A stretch of 7,580 bases of DNA from Oscillospiraceae bacterium (GCA_017521875.1 JAFXBH010000045.1:1-7580); one strand, 5' to 3'; counted from the stretch's first letter, positions 1-5,436 are shown. Numbers and translations: made by a program. The notes: a model not told the origin generated them from the sequence alone.

Positions 1-182
1 CCGTACCGGTTCGATTCCGGGGAACGAGGGGAGCGCCGCCGGTGGCGGGAGGAGCGACCCGAGTGAGTGGCCGTGGTCGACGAGGGACGAAGGCTTTTAA
101 AAGCCGAGGACATTCGTCGGGAACCACAACAGGGCAGCGGCACCAACTAACGGGATACCCGATTCGGGTATCCCGTTCATTT
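1..182 (+). ncRNA. Structured noncoding RNA, 3' part (possible raiA-class RNA)
   Basis: No convincing gene lies here, but the + strand folds densely. CCGG (6-9) pairs with CCGG (17-20) around the loop TTCGATT, which has the sequence of a tRNA T-loop. CCGCC (36-40) pairs with GGCGG (44-48) over a GGT loop. GTGGT (73-77) pairs with ACCAC (123-127) and encloses a second helix, GACGAA (86-91) with TTCGTC (113-118), which itself encloses GGCTT/AAGCC (92-96/101-105). AGCGGCACC (136-144) has no good partner inside the window, so the closing helix probably begins upstream of base 1. A terminator follows directly. It is not a tRNA, because no acceptor stem or CCA follows the T-arm. It also lacks the RNase P and tmRNA hallmarks I know. 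From memory, raiA RNAs of Clostridia are about 200 nt, GC-rich and carry a tRNA-like T-loop element, so that class is favoured. Structure is seen; class is inference. Confidence 0.5.
149..182 (+). terminator. Rho-independent terminator of the upstream RNA
   Basis: AACGGGATACCC (149-160) pairs perfectly with GGGTATCCCGTT (166-177) around the loop GATTC, and a T-rich tail (ATTTTAT) follows. It sits immediately after the structured RNA. It also lies just beyond the stop of the minus-strand AraC gene and may work weakly in that direction, although the tail on that side is poor in T. Confidence 0.8.
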
Positions 183-194
183 TATAATCGTCAA

Positions 195-950
195 TCATCT
201 CATCACATCCATAGACGGGGGATAGCCGTACCGGGCTTTGAAGACCCGGCTAAAATACAGAGGATCTTCGAATCCGGAAAGCCGGGCCGCCTCACTGACC
301 AACCGACATTCACCACTTTCCAAAAGTTGCTTGGCGTGGGTTAGCCGCCGATCCAGAATGTACTGCTTGGGAGTTTCTCCAAACCGGGCCACAAACAGAC
401 TGCGAAAATAGGTGTTGGACAGACCGCAAGATTCATGGAGCAGACCTACTTTCAGTTCCGGGTCAAACAGATCCTTTTGTATCCGTTCCAGCGCGGGTTC
501 GATTAAAGACATTGTATCTTGACTGTAGTAGTGATGCTGTTTTTGTTGCGCCAGTTGCGCCACGATCCTGTAAAAGTCAGAAAGCATCCAGTACCGATCC
601 CGATCCGGGTCCATGGCGGCGCACCGATCCAGCCAGGCGTAGATTTTTACCATCTCAGCGCCCAGCGTCAGTTTTTTTGCTTCCTTGAGAGAAAAAATTC
701 CCTGAAAATTTACTGCGGTGTAGGTGCTTTCCATTCCGTCGGTCAGGGTGGCGGTAAAGACTGTGCCCTTGGGGATCAGCATCACCTCACCGGGGTTTTG
801 GCGGGTTTGCCAGGTGCCGAAATCATAGTCAACGCAACCGCTGCGGCGGAAAATAAAGGCGTGGCTGGGACGCCCGGGAACGGGAAGCCGCGCAGGAGAA
901 ACCAATTGCAGCACGCTGAGCAGTTCTAAATTCTCTATGTAGAATTCCAT
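195..950 (-). CDS. AraC-family transcriptional regulator
   Basis: A 251-residue DNA-binding regulator of the AraC/XylS family. The N-terminal part, roughly residues 1-110, is rich in beta-strand-type sequence and includes PGEVMLIPKGT (53-63), as in the cupin-type sensor domains of this family. The C-terminal part, about 160-247, is the double helix-turn-helix domain. Its first HTH lies around LHESCGLSNTYFRSLF (171-186) and the second ends in the family signature GFEDPLYFSRVFKARYGYPP (226-245). Length is typical for a one-component AraC regulator. The ATG at 948-950 is preceded by a weak GGTGAT ribosome site only a few bases upstream. It is divergent from the transketolase-dehydrogenase operon, the usual arrangement when such a regulator controls its neighbour, so it probably senses a sugar or polyol and activates that operon. 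The ligand cannot be read from the sequence. Confidence 0.93.
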   Translation of the reverse strand: MEFYIENLELLSVLQLVSPARLPVPGRPSHAFIFRRSGCVDYDFGTWQTRQNPGEVMLIPKGTVFTATLTDGMESTYTAVNFQGIFSLKEAKKLTLGAEMVKIYAWLDRCAAMDPDRDRYWMLSDFYRIVAQLAQQKQHHYYSQDTMSLIEPALERIQKDLFDPELKVGLLHESCGLSNTYFRSLFVARFGETPKQYILDRRLTHAKQLLESGECRLVSEAARLSGFEDPLYFSRVFKARYGYPPSMDVMR

Positions 951-965
951 AATATCACCATAAAT

Positions 966-994
966 ATTATAATATGTATGTAAATATATTGCAA
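966..994 (-). promoter_or_regulatory. Putative promoter of the AraC-family gene
   Basis: On the minus strand TTGCAA (989-994) and a perfect TATAAT (966-971) are separated by 17 bp. Transcription would begin near 959, leaving a very short leader before the ATG at 950. The weak ribosome site lies right at the predicted start, so a different start point is possible. Confidence 0.5.
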
Positions 995-1001
995 TATGTG
1001 T
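971..1001. promoter_or_regulatory. Candidate regulator binding site: 22-bp-phased direct repeat
   Basis: AATATGTAT (971-979) and AATATGTGT (993-1001) form a direct repeat with a 22-bp period, about two turns of the helix on one DNA face. AraC-family proteins commonly bind direct half-sites spaced by about two turns. The first half abuts the -10 and the second overlaps the -35 of the regulator's own promoter, which would fit autoregulation. The region 951-1060 is only about 20% G+C, so chance similarity is a real risk. Confidence 0.4.
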
Positions 1002-1033
1002 TATAAAAAATCCATATATTTCTATTAAATCTA

Positions 1034-1061
1034 TTTACCTTTTTCTGTCCTGACCTATAAT
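1034..1061 (+). promoter_or_regulatory. Putative promoter of the transketolase-dehydrogenase operon
   Basis: A perfect -10 TATAAT (1056-1061) lies 16 bp after the -35-like TTTACC (1034-1039). The predicted start near 1068 gives a leader of about 25 nt carrying a strong ribosome site, AGGAGGG (1081-1087), 6 bp before the ATG. The imperfect -35 fits a promoter that needs an activator such as the divergent AraC-family protein. Confidence 0.55.
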
Positions 1062-1093
1062 TTTAAGTAGAGAATCAAACAGGAGGGAAAACC

Positions 1094-1939
1094 ATGGATC
1101 AAGCAACGAAAAAAAACCTGAAGATATTGGCAACGAAGATTCGCCGGCATGTGGTGGAGATGATCGGCCCGGACAGCGTGGGCCACTTAGGTGGTTCTTG
1201 CTCCAGCGCAGATATTGTGGCAGTGCTTTACGGCAAATGGCTGCGGCACGCCCCCCAAAATCCCCGCTGGGAAGGTCGGGATAAACTGATCTTCAGCAAA
1301 GGCCACGCATGCATCGCTCAGTACGCCGTCCTTTGCGAGTACGGCTATTTCCCCCGAGAGGAACTGACAAAACTGAAGACTTTGGGCGCAATGCTGCAGG
1401 GTCATCCGGACCGGAATAAGACCCCCGGCATTGAAGCCAACACCGGCTCTTTGGGACAGGGTTTGTCTATCTGCAACGGTATGGCTTTGGCTGCCCGTCT
1501 GGATAACAAGGACACCCGAGTCTATTGCATTTTGGGTGATGCAGAACTGGCAGAAGGTCAGGTGTGGGAAGCGGCAATGACCTCTGCGGTGTTTGGCATT
1601 GATAATCTGGTGGCCATCGTAGACTTAAACGGCCTGTCTGCTACCGGCGCTATTGCCGATCGGTTTAATTTGAATCCTGTTGCCGATAAGTTCCGTGGCT
1701 TCGGCTGGAATGTGCTGTGCATCGACGGCCATGACTTGGATGCCATTGATGAAGCACTGGCTGCGGCAAAGGCCACCAAGGGTGTTCCCACTGCAATCAT
1801 TGCAAAAACGGTGAAGGGTAAGGGTGTGTCCTTTGCGGAAAATGTACCCGGATTCCACAACGGATTGTTGACCGCCCAGCAGTATCGGCAGGCTTGTCGG
1901 GAACTGGATGAAGTATTGGAACAGGAGGCTGCGAAATGA
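1094..1939 (+). CDS. Transketolase, N-terminal (thiamine pyrophosphate-binding) subunit
   Basis: A 281-residue half-transketolase that supplies the pyrophosphate- and metal-binding domain for thiamine diphosphate. Transketolases move two-carbon ketol units between sugar phosphates. Visible motifs are HLGGSCSS (31-38), FSKGHA (67-72), GSLGQGLS (118-125), the cofactor motif GDAELAEGQVWEAA (148-161) ending in DLNG (177-180), and KGKG (241-244). The metal-binding motif normally reads GDG, and here it is GDA; D149 and N179 are kept, so activity is plausible. The size matches the N-subunit of two-gene transketolases rather than the full enzyme of about 660 residues. The start is supported by AGGAGGG at 1081-1087. 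Its stop overlaps the next start (ATGA, 1936-1939), implying coupled translation. It could serve a specialised ketose pathway, as the split apulose-4-phosphate transketolase (AptAB) or sulfo-sugar transketolase (SqwGH) do, rather than the general pentose phosphate route. Confidence 0.93.
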   Translation: MDQATKKNLKILATKIRRHVVEMIGPDSVGHLGGSCSSADIVAVLYGKWLRHAPQNPRWEGRDKLIFSKGHACIAQYAVLCEYGYFPREELTKLKTLGAMLQGHPDRNKTPGIEANTGSLGQGLSICNGMALAARLDNKDTRVYCILGDAELAEGQVWEAAMTSAVFGIDNLVAIVDLNGLSATGAIADRFNLNPVADKFRGFGWNVLCIDGHDLDAIDEALAAAKATKGVPTAIIAKTVKGKGVSFAENVPGFHNGLLTAQQYRQACRELDEVLEQEAAK

Positions 1940-2862
1940 GTAAGAGCAATCAGAGAAAAGCCTACGGTCTGGCTTTGGTAGAATTGGGCAAACAGAACCC
2001 CAATGTGGTGGTGCTGGATGCTGACTTGAGCAAATCCACCCAAGGCTGCCTGTTTGAAGCAGAATTCCCCAACCGGTATTTTGACATGGGCATTAAGGAG
2101 CAGGATATGATGTCCACCGCGGCAGGTTTTGCCTGTTCCGAGAAGATCCCCTTCGCCAATTCCTTTGCTATGTTTGCCACCGGTCGGCCTTACGACCAGA
2201 TCCGGCAGACCATTTCCATCGGCAAACTGAATGTGAAGATCTGCGGATCTTCTGCCGGATTGTCCGATTACGCCGACGGCTCTACCCACCAAAGTGTGGA
2301 AGATGGGGCTCTGATGAATCTCATTCCCAATATGACTGTTCTCACCCCTGTGGATGCCAACGAAGCCGCCGCTGCCGTCTTTGCCGCCGCGGAACACCAA
2401 GGCCCTGTGTATATCCGTCTGTGCCGGAATGATGTGCTGGATATCACGCCCAAGGATCAGCCTTTTGAGATCGGCAAATTGCGTGTCCTGCGGGAAGGTA
2501 CGGACTGTGTGATCTTTGCTATGGGTACTATGGTGGAGCGTGCGCTGGAAGCCGCGGAAACACTGGAGCAGGATGGCATTTCTGTGAAGGCCGTCAATGT
2601 CAGCACCCTGAAACCCTTTGACTATGCAGGGGCAGAAGCGATGACCCGGGGCTGTAAGGCAGTACTGGCGGCAGAGGAAGCCACTTTTATCGGCGGCTTG
2701 ACCGGAGCGCTGGCTACTGCCCTGAGAAAGAGCGCTGTGCCTATGGACTATGTGGCCATCGAAGATGTGTTCGGCCAGTCTGCCCAGAATGCGGAGGAAC
2801 TAATGGACTTCTACGGCCTGACCGCAGAGAATATTGTGAAAAAGTTAAAGGCTATGCTGTAA
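1936..2862 (+). CDS. Transketolase, C-terminal subunit
   Basis: A 308-residue partner of the preceding subunit, carrying the pyrimidine-binding and C-terminal domains. GIKEQDM (52-58) contains the glutamate (E55) that activates thiamine diphosphate. NSFAMFATGRPYDQIRQ (75-91) and the DGSTHQSVEDG segment (114-124, with H118) are family hallmarks. R164 in YIRLCRND lies where transketolases carry a phosphate-binding arginine, suggesting a phosphorylated substrate. EDVFGQSA (276-283) is in the C-terminal domain. The start codon overlaps the previous stop, and its ribosome site AGGAGG (1923-1928) lies inside the upstream gene, which favours a stoichiometric heteromer. The split layout is shared by ordinary bacterial two-gene transketolases and by specialised ones, so the substrate is undecided. 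DXS and E1-type dehydrogenase beta subunits are relatives, but the DGSTHQ segment and the N-subunit favour transketolase. Confidence 0.93.
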   Translation: MSKSNQRKAYGLALVELGKQNPNVVVLDADLSKSTQGCLFEAEFPNRYFDMGIKEQDMMSTAAGFACSEKIPFANSFAMFATGRPYDQIRQTISIGKLNVKICGSSAGLSDYADGSTHQSVEDGALMNLIPNMTVLTPVDANEAAAAVFAAAEHQGPVYIRLCRNDVLDITPKDQPFEIGKLRVLREGTDCVIFAMGTMVERALEAAETLEQDGISVKAVNVSTLKPFDYAGAEAMTRGCKAVLAAEEATFIGGLTGALATALRKSAVPMDYVAIEDVFGQSAQNAEELMDFYGLTAENIVKKLKAML

Positions 2863-2881
2863 AAACAGGAGGGTAAAAAGT

Positions 2882-3907
2882 ATGAGAGCGCTAGTTTATC
2901 ACGGCCCGAAGGATATGAAAATCGAAGAGCGGCCCATTCCCCAGCCTGCAGCAGGTCAGGTGCGAATCCGTACAGCCTTTGTAGGCATCTGCGGCTCGGA
3001 TGTACACGGCTGGCTGGGCGTTACCGGCCGCCGGATTCCCCCTATGATTATGGGCCACGAGTTTTCCGGTATCATCAGCGCCTTGGGCGAAGGAGTTACC
3101 GGCTGGAATGTGGGAGATCCTATCACTGTTCAGCCGATGTTCAGTTGCGGCAAATGTGGCTACTGCGCAGAAGGGCTGACCAATTTGTGTGATGACCGGA
3201 AGTTTATGGGCGCTATGGACAATAACGGTGCCTTTATGGATGAATTCTGCGTGCCGGTGGAAAACCTGTGCGCATTGCCTGAAAATGTGTCCCTGGAGAC
3301 CGGCGCACTAATCGAGCCCTTCGCAGTGGCCTACCGGGGAATTCTCCACGCCGGCGGCGTCAAGGGTAAGACCGTAATGATCTGCGGTGCAGGCACCATC
3401 GGCCTAATGGCTCTGAAGGTATGCAAACTGCTGGAAGCCGGAACAATCATCGTGGTGGACTTAAGCGATGATCGGTTGGAGCTGGCAAGAAAACACGGCG
3501 CAGACATCACCATCAACGGCAGGGAAGACATCGGTGCCGCACTGACTGCCGCAGGCCTGCGGAATCAGATTGATGTGGCGGTGGAAGCGGTAGGCGTTAC
3601 CCCCACGGCTCAGCAGACTGTGGAATTTGTCAAGACCCGTGGCACCATCGTGTGGATCGGCAACAGCGCCCCCACTGTTACGGTAAATATGCAGTCCATC
3701 GTAACCCGGGAACTGACCATTTATGGCTCTTACATCTACACCGACGAGGATTTCCGGGAATGTATCCGTCTGCTTTCCGAAAAACCTCAGGATTTCACCG
3801 GTATCATCAGTGAAGTCATTCCGGTAGAACAGGCCCAGGATGCCTTTGAGGAACTGAGCCATGGTGCGACTGCCAAGATCAAGGTTTTGGTGGATATGAG
3901 ATTATAA
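2882..3907 (+). CDS. Zinc-dependent medium-chain dehydrogenase (sugar/polyol dehydrogenase type)
   Basis: A 341-residue NAD(P)-dependent alcohol dehydrogenase of the MDR superfamily. Catalytic zinc ligands are visible as C37 (GICGSD), H59-E60 (GHEFSG) and E145 (LIEPFAV). The structural zinc loop has C89, C92, C95 and C103. The Rossmann fold follows with GAGTIG (169-174), and D193 at the end of the second strand suggests NAD rather than NADP. The C-terminal RELTIYGSYIY segment (276-286) resembles sorbitol, galactitol-1-phosphate and threonine dehydrogenase relatives. Full length, with AGGAGGG (2867-2873) 8 bp before the ATG and only 19 bp after the transketolase, so it is the third operon gene. 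The likely role is to oxidise a polyol, or a polyol phosphate, to a ketose for the transketolase, or to run the reverse reduction. The exact substrate is unknown. Confidence 0.9.
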   Translation: MRALVYHGPKDMKIEERPIPQPAAGQVRIRTAFVGICGSDVHGWLGVTGRRIPPMIMGHEFSGIISALGEGVTGWNVGDPITVQPMFSCGKCGYCAEGLTNLCDDRKFMGAMDNNGAFMDEFCVPVENLCALPENVSLETGALIEPFAVAYRGILHAGGVKGKTVMICGAGTIGLMALKVCKLLEAGTIIVVDLSDDRLELARKHGADITINGREDIGAALTAAGLRNQIDVAVEAVGVTPTAQQTVEFVKTRGTIVWIGNSAPTVTVNMQSIVTRELTIYGSYIYTDEDFRECIRLLSEKPQDFTGIISEVIPVEQAQDAFEELSHGATAKIKVLVDMRL

Positions 3908-3911
3908 AAAC

Positions 3912-3941
3912 AAAAAGGACACCCCCGGGGGTGTCCTTTTT
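3912..3941 (+). terminator. Terminator after the transketolase-dehydrogenase operon
   Basis: A perfect 30-base palindrome: AAAAAGGACACCCCC followed directly by GGGGGTGTCCTTTTT. In practice the central C and G bases form the loop. The A run and T run make it usable in both directions. It begins 4 bp after the dehydrogenase stop codon and closes the operon. Confidence 0.93.
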
Positions 3942-3996
3942 GTTCCGCTCTCTCGAAAATGTGACAAATGCAACATAAACTGGCAAAAATTTCCCA

Positions 3997-4002
3997 TATA
4001 AT
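3997..4002 (+). promoter_or_regulatory. Possible -10 box for the short-chain dehydrogenase gene
   Basis: A perfect TATAAT lies 66 bp before the start codon in the 127-bp gap between terminator and gene. No good -35 is seen 16-18 bp upstream, so either an activator is needed or the real promoter lies elsewhere in the gap. The leader of about 55-60 nt is AT-rich, with a short AATTTT/AAAATT inverted repeat near 4025-4045. Confidence 0.35.
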
Positions 4003-4068
4003 GATACTAAACCAAGAGAATAGAAATTTTGCTTATGGAAAAATTATTAGATAAGTGAGGTGTATTTT

Positions 4069-4869
4069 ATGGGACACTTAAAAGGAAAGACTGTAATCAT
4101 CACCGGCGGCGGCAGAGCGGTTTTGCAGGACGGCAGTTGCGGTTCGATTGGCTATGGCATTGCTACCGCCTTTGCCAAGGAAGGGGCCAATTTGGTTCTG
4201 ACCGGCCGAAATCTCACAAAGTTGATGGAGGCGAAAGAGGAATTGGAACGGCTGTACCGGGTGGAAGTGCTGGTGGTGCAGGCGGATATCCGCGCTGGGG
4301 CTGACAATGAAGCCACGGCCCTGAAGGTGGTGGACGAGGCAGTTAAAAAATTCGGTGATATCCACGTGCTGATTAACAATGCCCAGGCATCTGCTTCCGG
4401 TGTTACCTTGGCAGAGCACACCACGGAACAATTTGACCTGGCAATGTACTCCGGCTTGTACGCCACATTTTACTATATGAAAGCCTGCTATCCCTACTTG
4501 GCCAAAACCAAGGGCAGCGTGATCAATTTTGCCTCCGGCGCGGGACTCTTTGGCAATTTCGGGCAGAGCGCCTATGCGGCCGCCAAGGAAGGCATTCGCG
4601 GCCTGACCCGGGTGGCGGCAACGGAGTGGGGAAAAGACGGCATCAATGTAAATGTGGTGTGTCCTCTTGCCTGGACGGCTCAGTTGGAGGGCTGGTCCAA
4701 GGCCAATCCGGAGGCATTCAAAGCCAATGTGAAAATGCCCCCAATGGGACACTTTGGCGATGCGGAGAAAGAGATCGGCAGAGCCTGCGTGGCATTGGCA
4801 TCACCTGACCTAAAGTATATGAGCGGCGAAACCCTGACGCTGGAAGGCGGTATGGGTCTGCGCCCGTAA
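4069..4869 (+). CDS. Short-chain dehydrogenase/reductase, candidate 12alpha-hydroxysteroid dehydrogenase
   Basis: A 266-residue classical SDR. The ATG at 4069 is chosen because GAGGTG (4057-4062) lies 6 bp upstream; a GTG at 4060 would sit inside that ribosome site. The cofactor loop is unusual: TGGG (12-15) is followed by about nine extra residues (RAVLQDGSC) before GSIGYG (25-30). TGRN (45-48) places R47 where NADP(H) enzymes often carry a basic residue. D73 is the adenine-site aspartate. The usual NNAG motif reads NNAQ (103-106). The catalytic residues are S156 (FASGAGLFGN), Y169 and K173 (YAAAK). From memory, clostridial bile-acid 12alpha-hydroxysteroid dehydrogenases share the NNAQASASG, FASGAGLFGN and C-terminal GETLTLEGGMG segments, so oxidation of the 12alpha-hydroxyl of cholate-type bile acids is my leading idea. 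The family assignment is firm; the substrate is inferred from remembered sequences. The gene stands alone between two terminators. Confidence 0.9.
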   Translation: MGHLKGKTVIITGGGRAVLQDGSCGSIGYGIATAFAKEGANLVLTGRNLTKLMEAKEELERLYRVEVLVVQADIRAGADNEATALKVVDEAVKKFGDIHVLINNAQASASGVTLAEHTTEQFDLAMYSGLYATFYYMKACYPYLAKTKGSVINFASGAGLFGNFGQSAYAAAKEGIRGLTRVAATEWGKDGINVNVVCPLAWTAQLEGWSKANPEAFKANVKMPPMGHFGDAEKEIGRACVALASPDLKYMSGETLTLEGGMGLRP

Positions 4870-4875
4870 ATAAAG

Positions 4876-4908
4876 AAAAAGCACCCGACTGGCCATCGGG
4901 TGCTTTTT
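4876..4908. terminator. Bidirectional terminator between convergent genes
   Basis: AAAAAGCACCCGA (4876-4888) pairs perfectly with TCGGGTGCTTTTT (4896-4908) around a 7-base loop. It begins 7 bp after the dehydrogenase stop and 12 bp beyond the stop of the convergent minus-strand small gene. The A and T runs on each side suit both directions. Confidence 0.92.
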
Positions 4909-4919
4909 GTTGGAACTTA

Positions 4920-5132
4920 TCAGTCGCTTGGTTGCTGAGGGATAGACTTCATATTTTGCAGCAGTTGAATAATTCTGTCCAGTTGTTCATTTTGGTCGTG
5001 GCTTTTCTGAAGGGAGATGGTACTAACCTCCCAATCGGGGAATAGTACGGCATAACGTCGTAGTACCGCCTTTAAAAGGCTATCCAGCAAGATCTCGTCG
5101 GCATTTTCAATTTCTTCCACTAAATCAACCAT
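4920..5132 (-). CDS. Small protein of unknown function, 70 residues
   Basis: I assign no function. The start is the ATG at 5130-5132, because a strong AGGAGG (complement of 5140-5145) lies 7 bp upstream. A longer reading to 5198 would run through that ribosome site and the promoter. The protein is acidic at its N-terminus (MVDLVEEIENADE), with two likely amphipathic helices around residues 2-28 and 45-62, no cysteine, no membrane segment and no signal peptide. The central RRYAVLFPDWEVSTISLQK segment (26-44) reads like a conserved core. I have a vague impression that similar small proteins occur in other gut Clostridia. It is divergent from the ribbon-helix-helix gene and shares a control region with it. 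A toxin-antitoxin or small phage-type module is conceivable, but nothing here proves it. Confidence 0.7.
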   Translation of the reverse strand: MVDLVEEIENADEILLDSLLKAVLRRYAVLFPDWEVSTISLQKSHDQNEQLDRIIQLLQNMKSIPQQPSD

Positions 5133-5151
5133 GATTTTTCCTCCTGGTAAC

Positions 5152-5165
5152 GGTGTAATTACACC
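5152..5165. repeat. Perfect 14-bp palindrome in the leader of the 70-residue gene
   Basis: GGTGTAATTACACC is a perfect palindrome lying between the -10 and the ribosome site of the minus-strand small gene. It could be an operator for a dimeric repressor, or a small hairpin in the leader. It differs from the nearby TGTTATCAT sites. Confidence 0.4.
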
Positions 5166-5169
5166 CAAT

Positions 5170-5198
5170 ATGATAACACTTTGTTTGTATAAATTCAA
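5170..5198 (-). promoter_or_regulatory. Putative promoter of the 70-residue protein gene
   Basis: On the minus strand TTGAAT (5193-5198) and TATCAT (5170-5175) are spaced by exactly 17 bp. The -10 is part of TGTTATCAT, which gives it an extended TGn motif. The leader would be about 30 nt and would contain the 14-bp palindrome at 5152-5165 and the AGGAGG site. Confidence 0.55.
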
Positions 5199-5246
5199 GA
5201 TACCTGTGGGTATACTGTTATCATAATCTTAACGAGGTGTTATCAT
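5170..5246. promoter_or_regulatory. Triple TGTTATCAT sites, candidate operators for the ribbon-helix-helix protein
   Basis: Three exact copies of one 9-mer occur within 77 bp: inverted at 5170-5178 (ATGATAACA), direct at 5216-5224 and direct at 5238-5246. The two direct copies are 22 bp apart, on one face of the helix. The inverted copy covers the -10 of the divergent gene, and the last copy covers the start codon of the ribbon-helix-helix gene. The 9-mer also reads as an extended -10 (TGn plus TATCAT), so one or two copies may be promoter elements rather than operators. A further inverted repeat, ATACC/GGTAT (5200-5204/5209-5213), lies between them. Confidence 0.55.
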
Positions 5247-5436
5247 GGCGACCAATAAAATTCAAACCGGTATTCGATTTGACCCGGAACTTCTCTATAA
5301 AATCACTTATGTTGCTAAGGATAATAAACGCTCCCTGAATGCCCAATTGGAATACCTTGCGCAACTTTGCGTTAAGGAGTATGAGACCGTTAATGGCGAG
5401 ATACCGGTCAATGACGAACTTCTTTATCAAAAATGA
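5245..5436 (+). CDS. Arc-like ribbon-helix-helix DNA-binding protein, 63 residues
   Basis: A small repressor-type protein. Residues 4-12 (NKIQTGIRF) fit the single beta strand that inserts into the DNA major groove, DPELLYKITYVAKD (13-26) the first helix, and SLNAQLEYLAQLCVKEYE (30-47) the second helix that builds the dimer. The S-N-A-Q-L-E pattern at the start of the second helix is typical of Arc-type proteins. A short acidic tail follows. The start has GAGGTG (5234-5239) 5 bp upstream. Ribbon-helix-helix proteins usually repress their own promoter as dimers or tetramers, and the repeated TGTTATCAT sites around this gene's start fit that. It may be a chromosomal orphan regulator, an antitoxin, or a relic of a phage or plasmid. 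Confidence 0.85.
   Translation: MATNKIQTGIRFDPELLYKITYVAKDNKRSLNAQLEYLAQLCVKEYETVNGEIPVNDELLYQK

Noticed and set aside
1..24. 3' end of a tRNA gene, because of GGTTCGATTCC
   Set aside because: No 7-base acceptor strand or CCA-type end follows, and the structured sequence continues for another 120 bases to a terminator.
42..344. 100-codon open frame on the plus strand at the left edge
   Set aside because: It runs through the structured RNA, its terminator and the antisense of the AraC C-terminus. The product is low in complexity and arginine/glycine-rich, with no ribosome site or family pattern.
1558..2400. 280-codon minus-strand open frame
   Set aside because: It is antisense to both transketolase genes, whose motifs are unmistakable; no ribosome site or recognisable domain.
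3960..3975. CRP/FNR-like site TGTGA-N6-CAACA before the short-chain dehydrogenase
   Set aside because: Only the left half matches; the right half differs from TCACA at two positions and no partner regulator is nearby.
3981..3995. Sigma-54 type -24/-12 promoter starting at TGGCA
   Set aside because: The expected TTGC at the -12 position is absent at the required spacing.
4060..4071. GTG at 4060 as the start of the short-chain dehydrogenase
   Set aside because: The GTG lies inside the GAGGTG ribosome site, while the ATG at 4069 has ideal spacing and gives the normal SDR N-terminus.
5133..5198. Longer N-terminus for the 70-residue minus-strand protein
   Set aside because: The extension would cover the AGGAGG ribosome site, a palindrome and the promoter, and no ribosome site precedes the upstream ATG.
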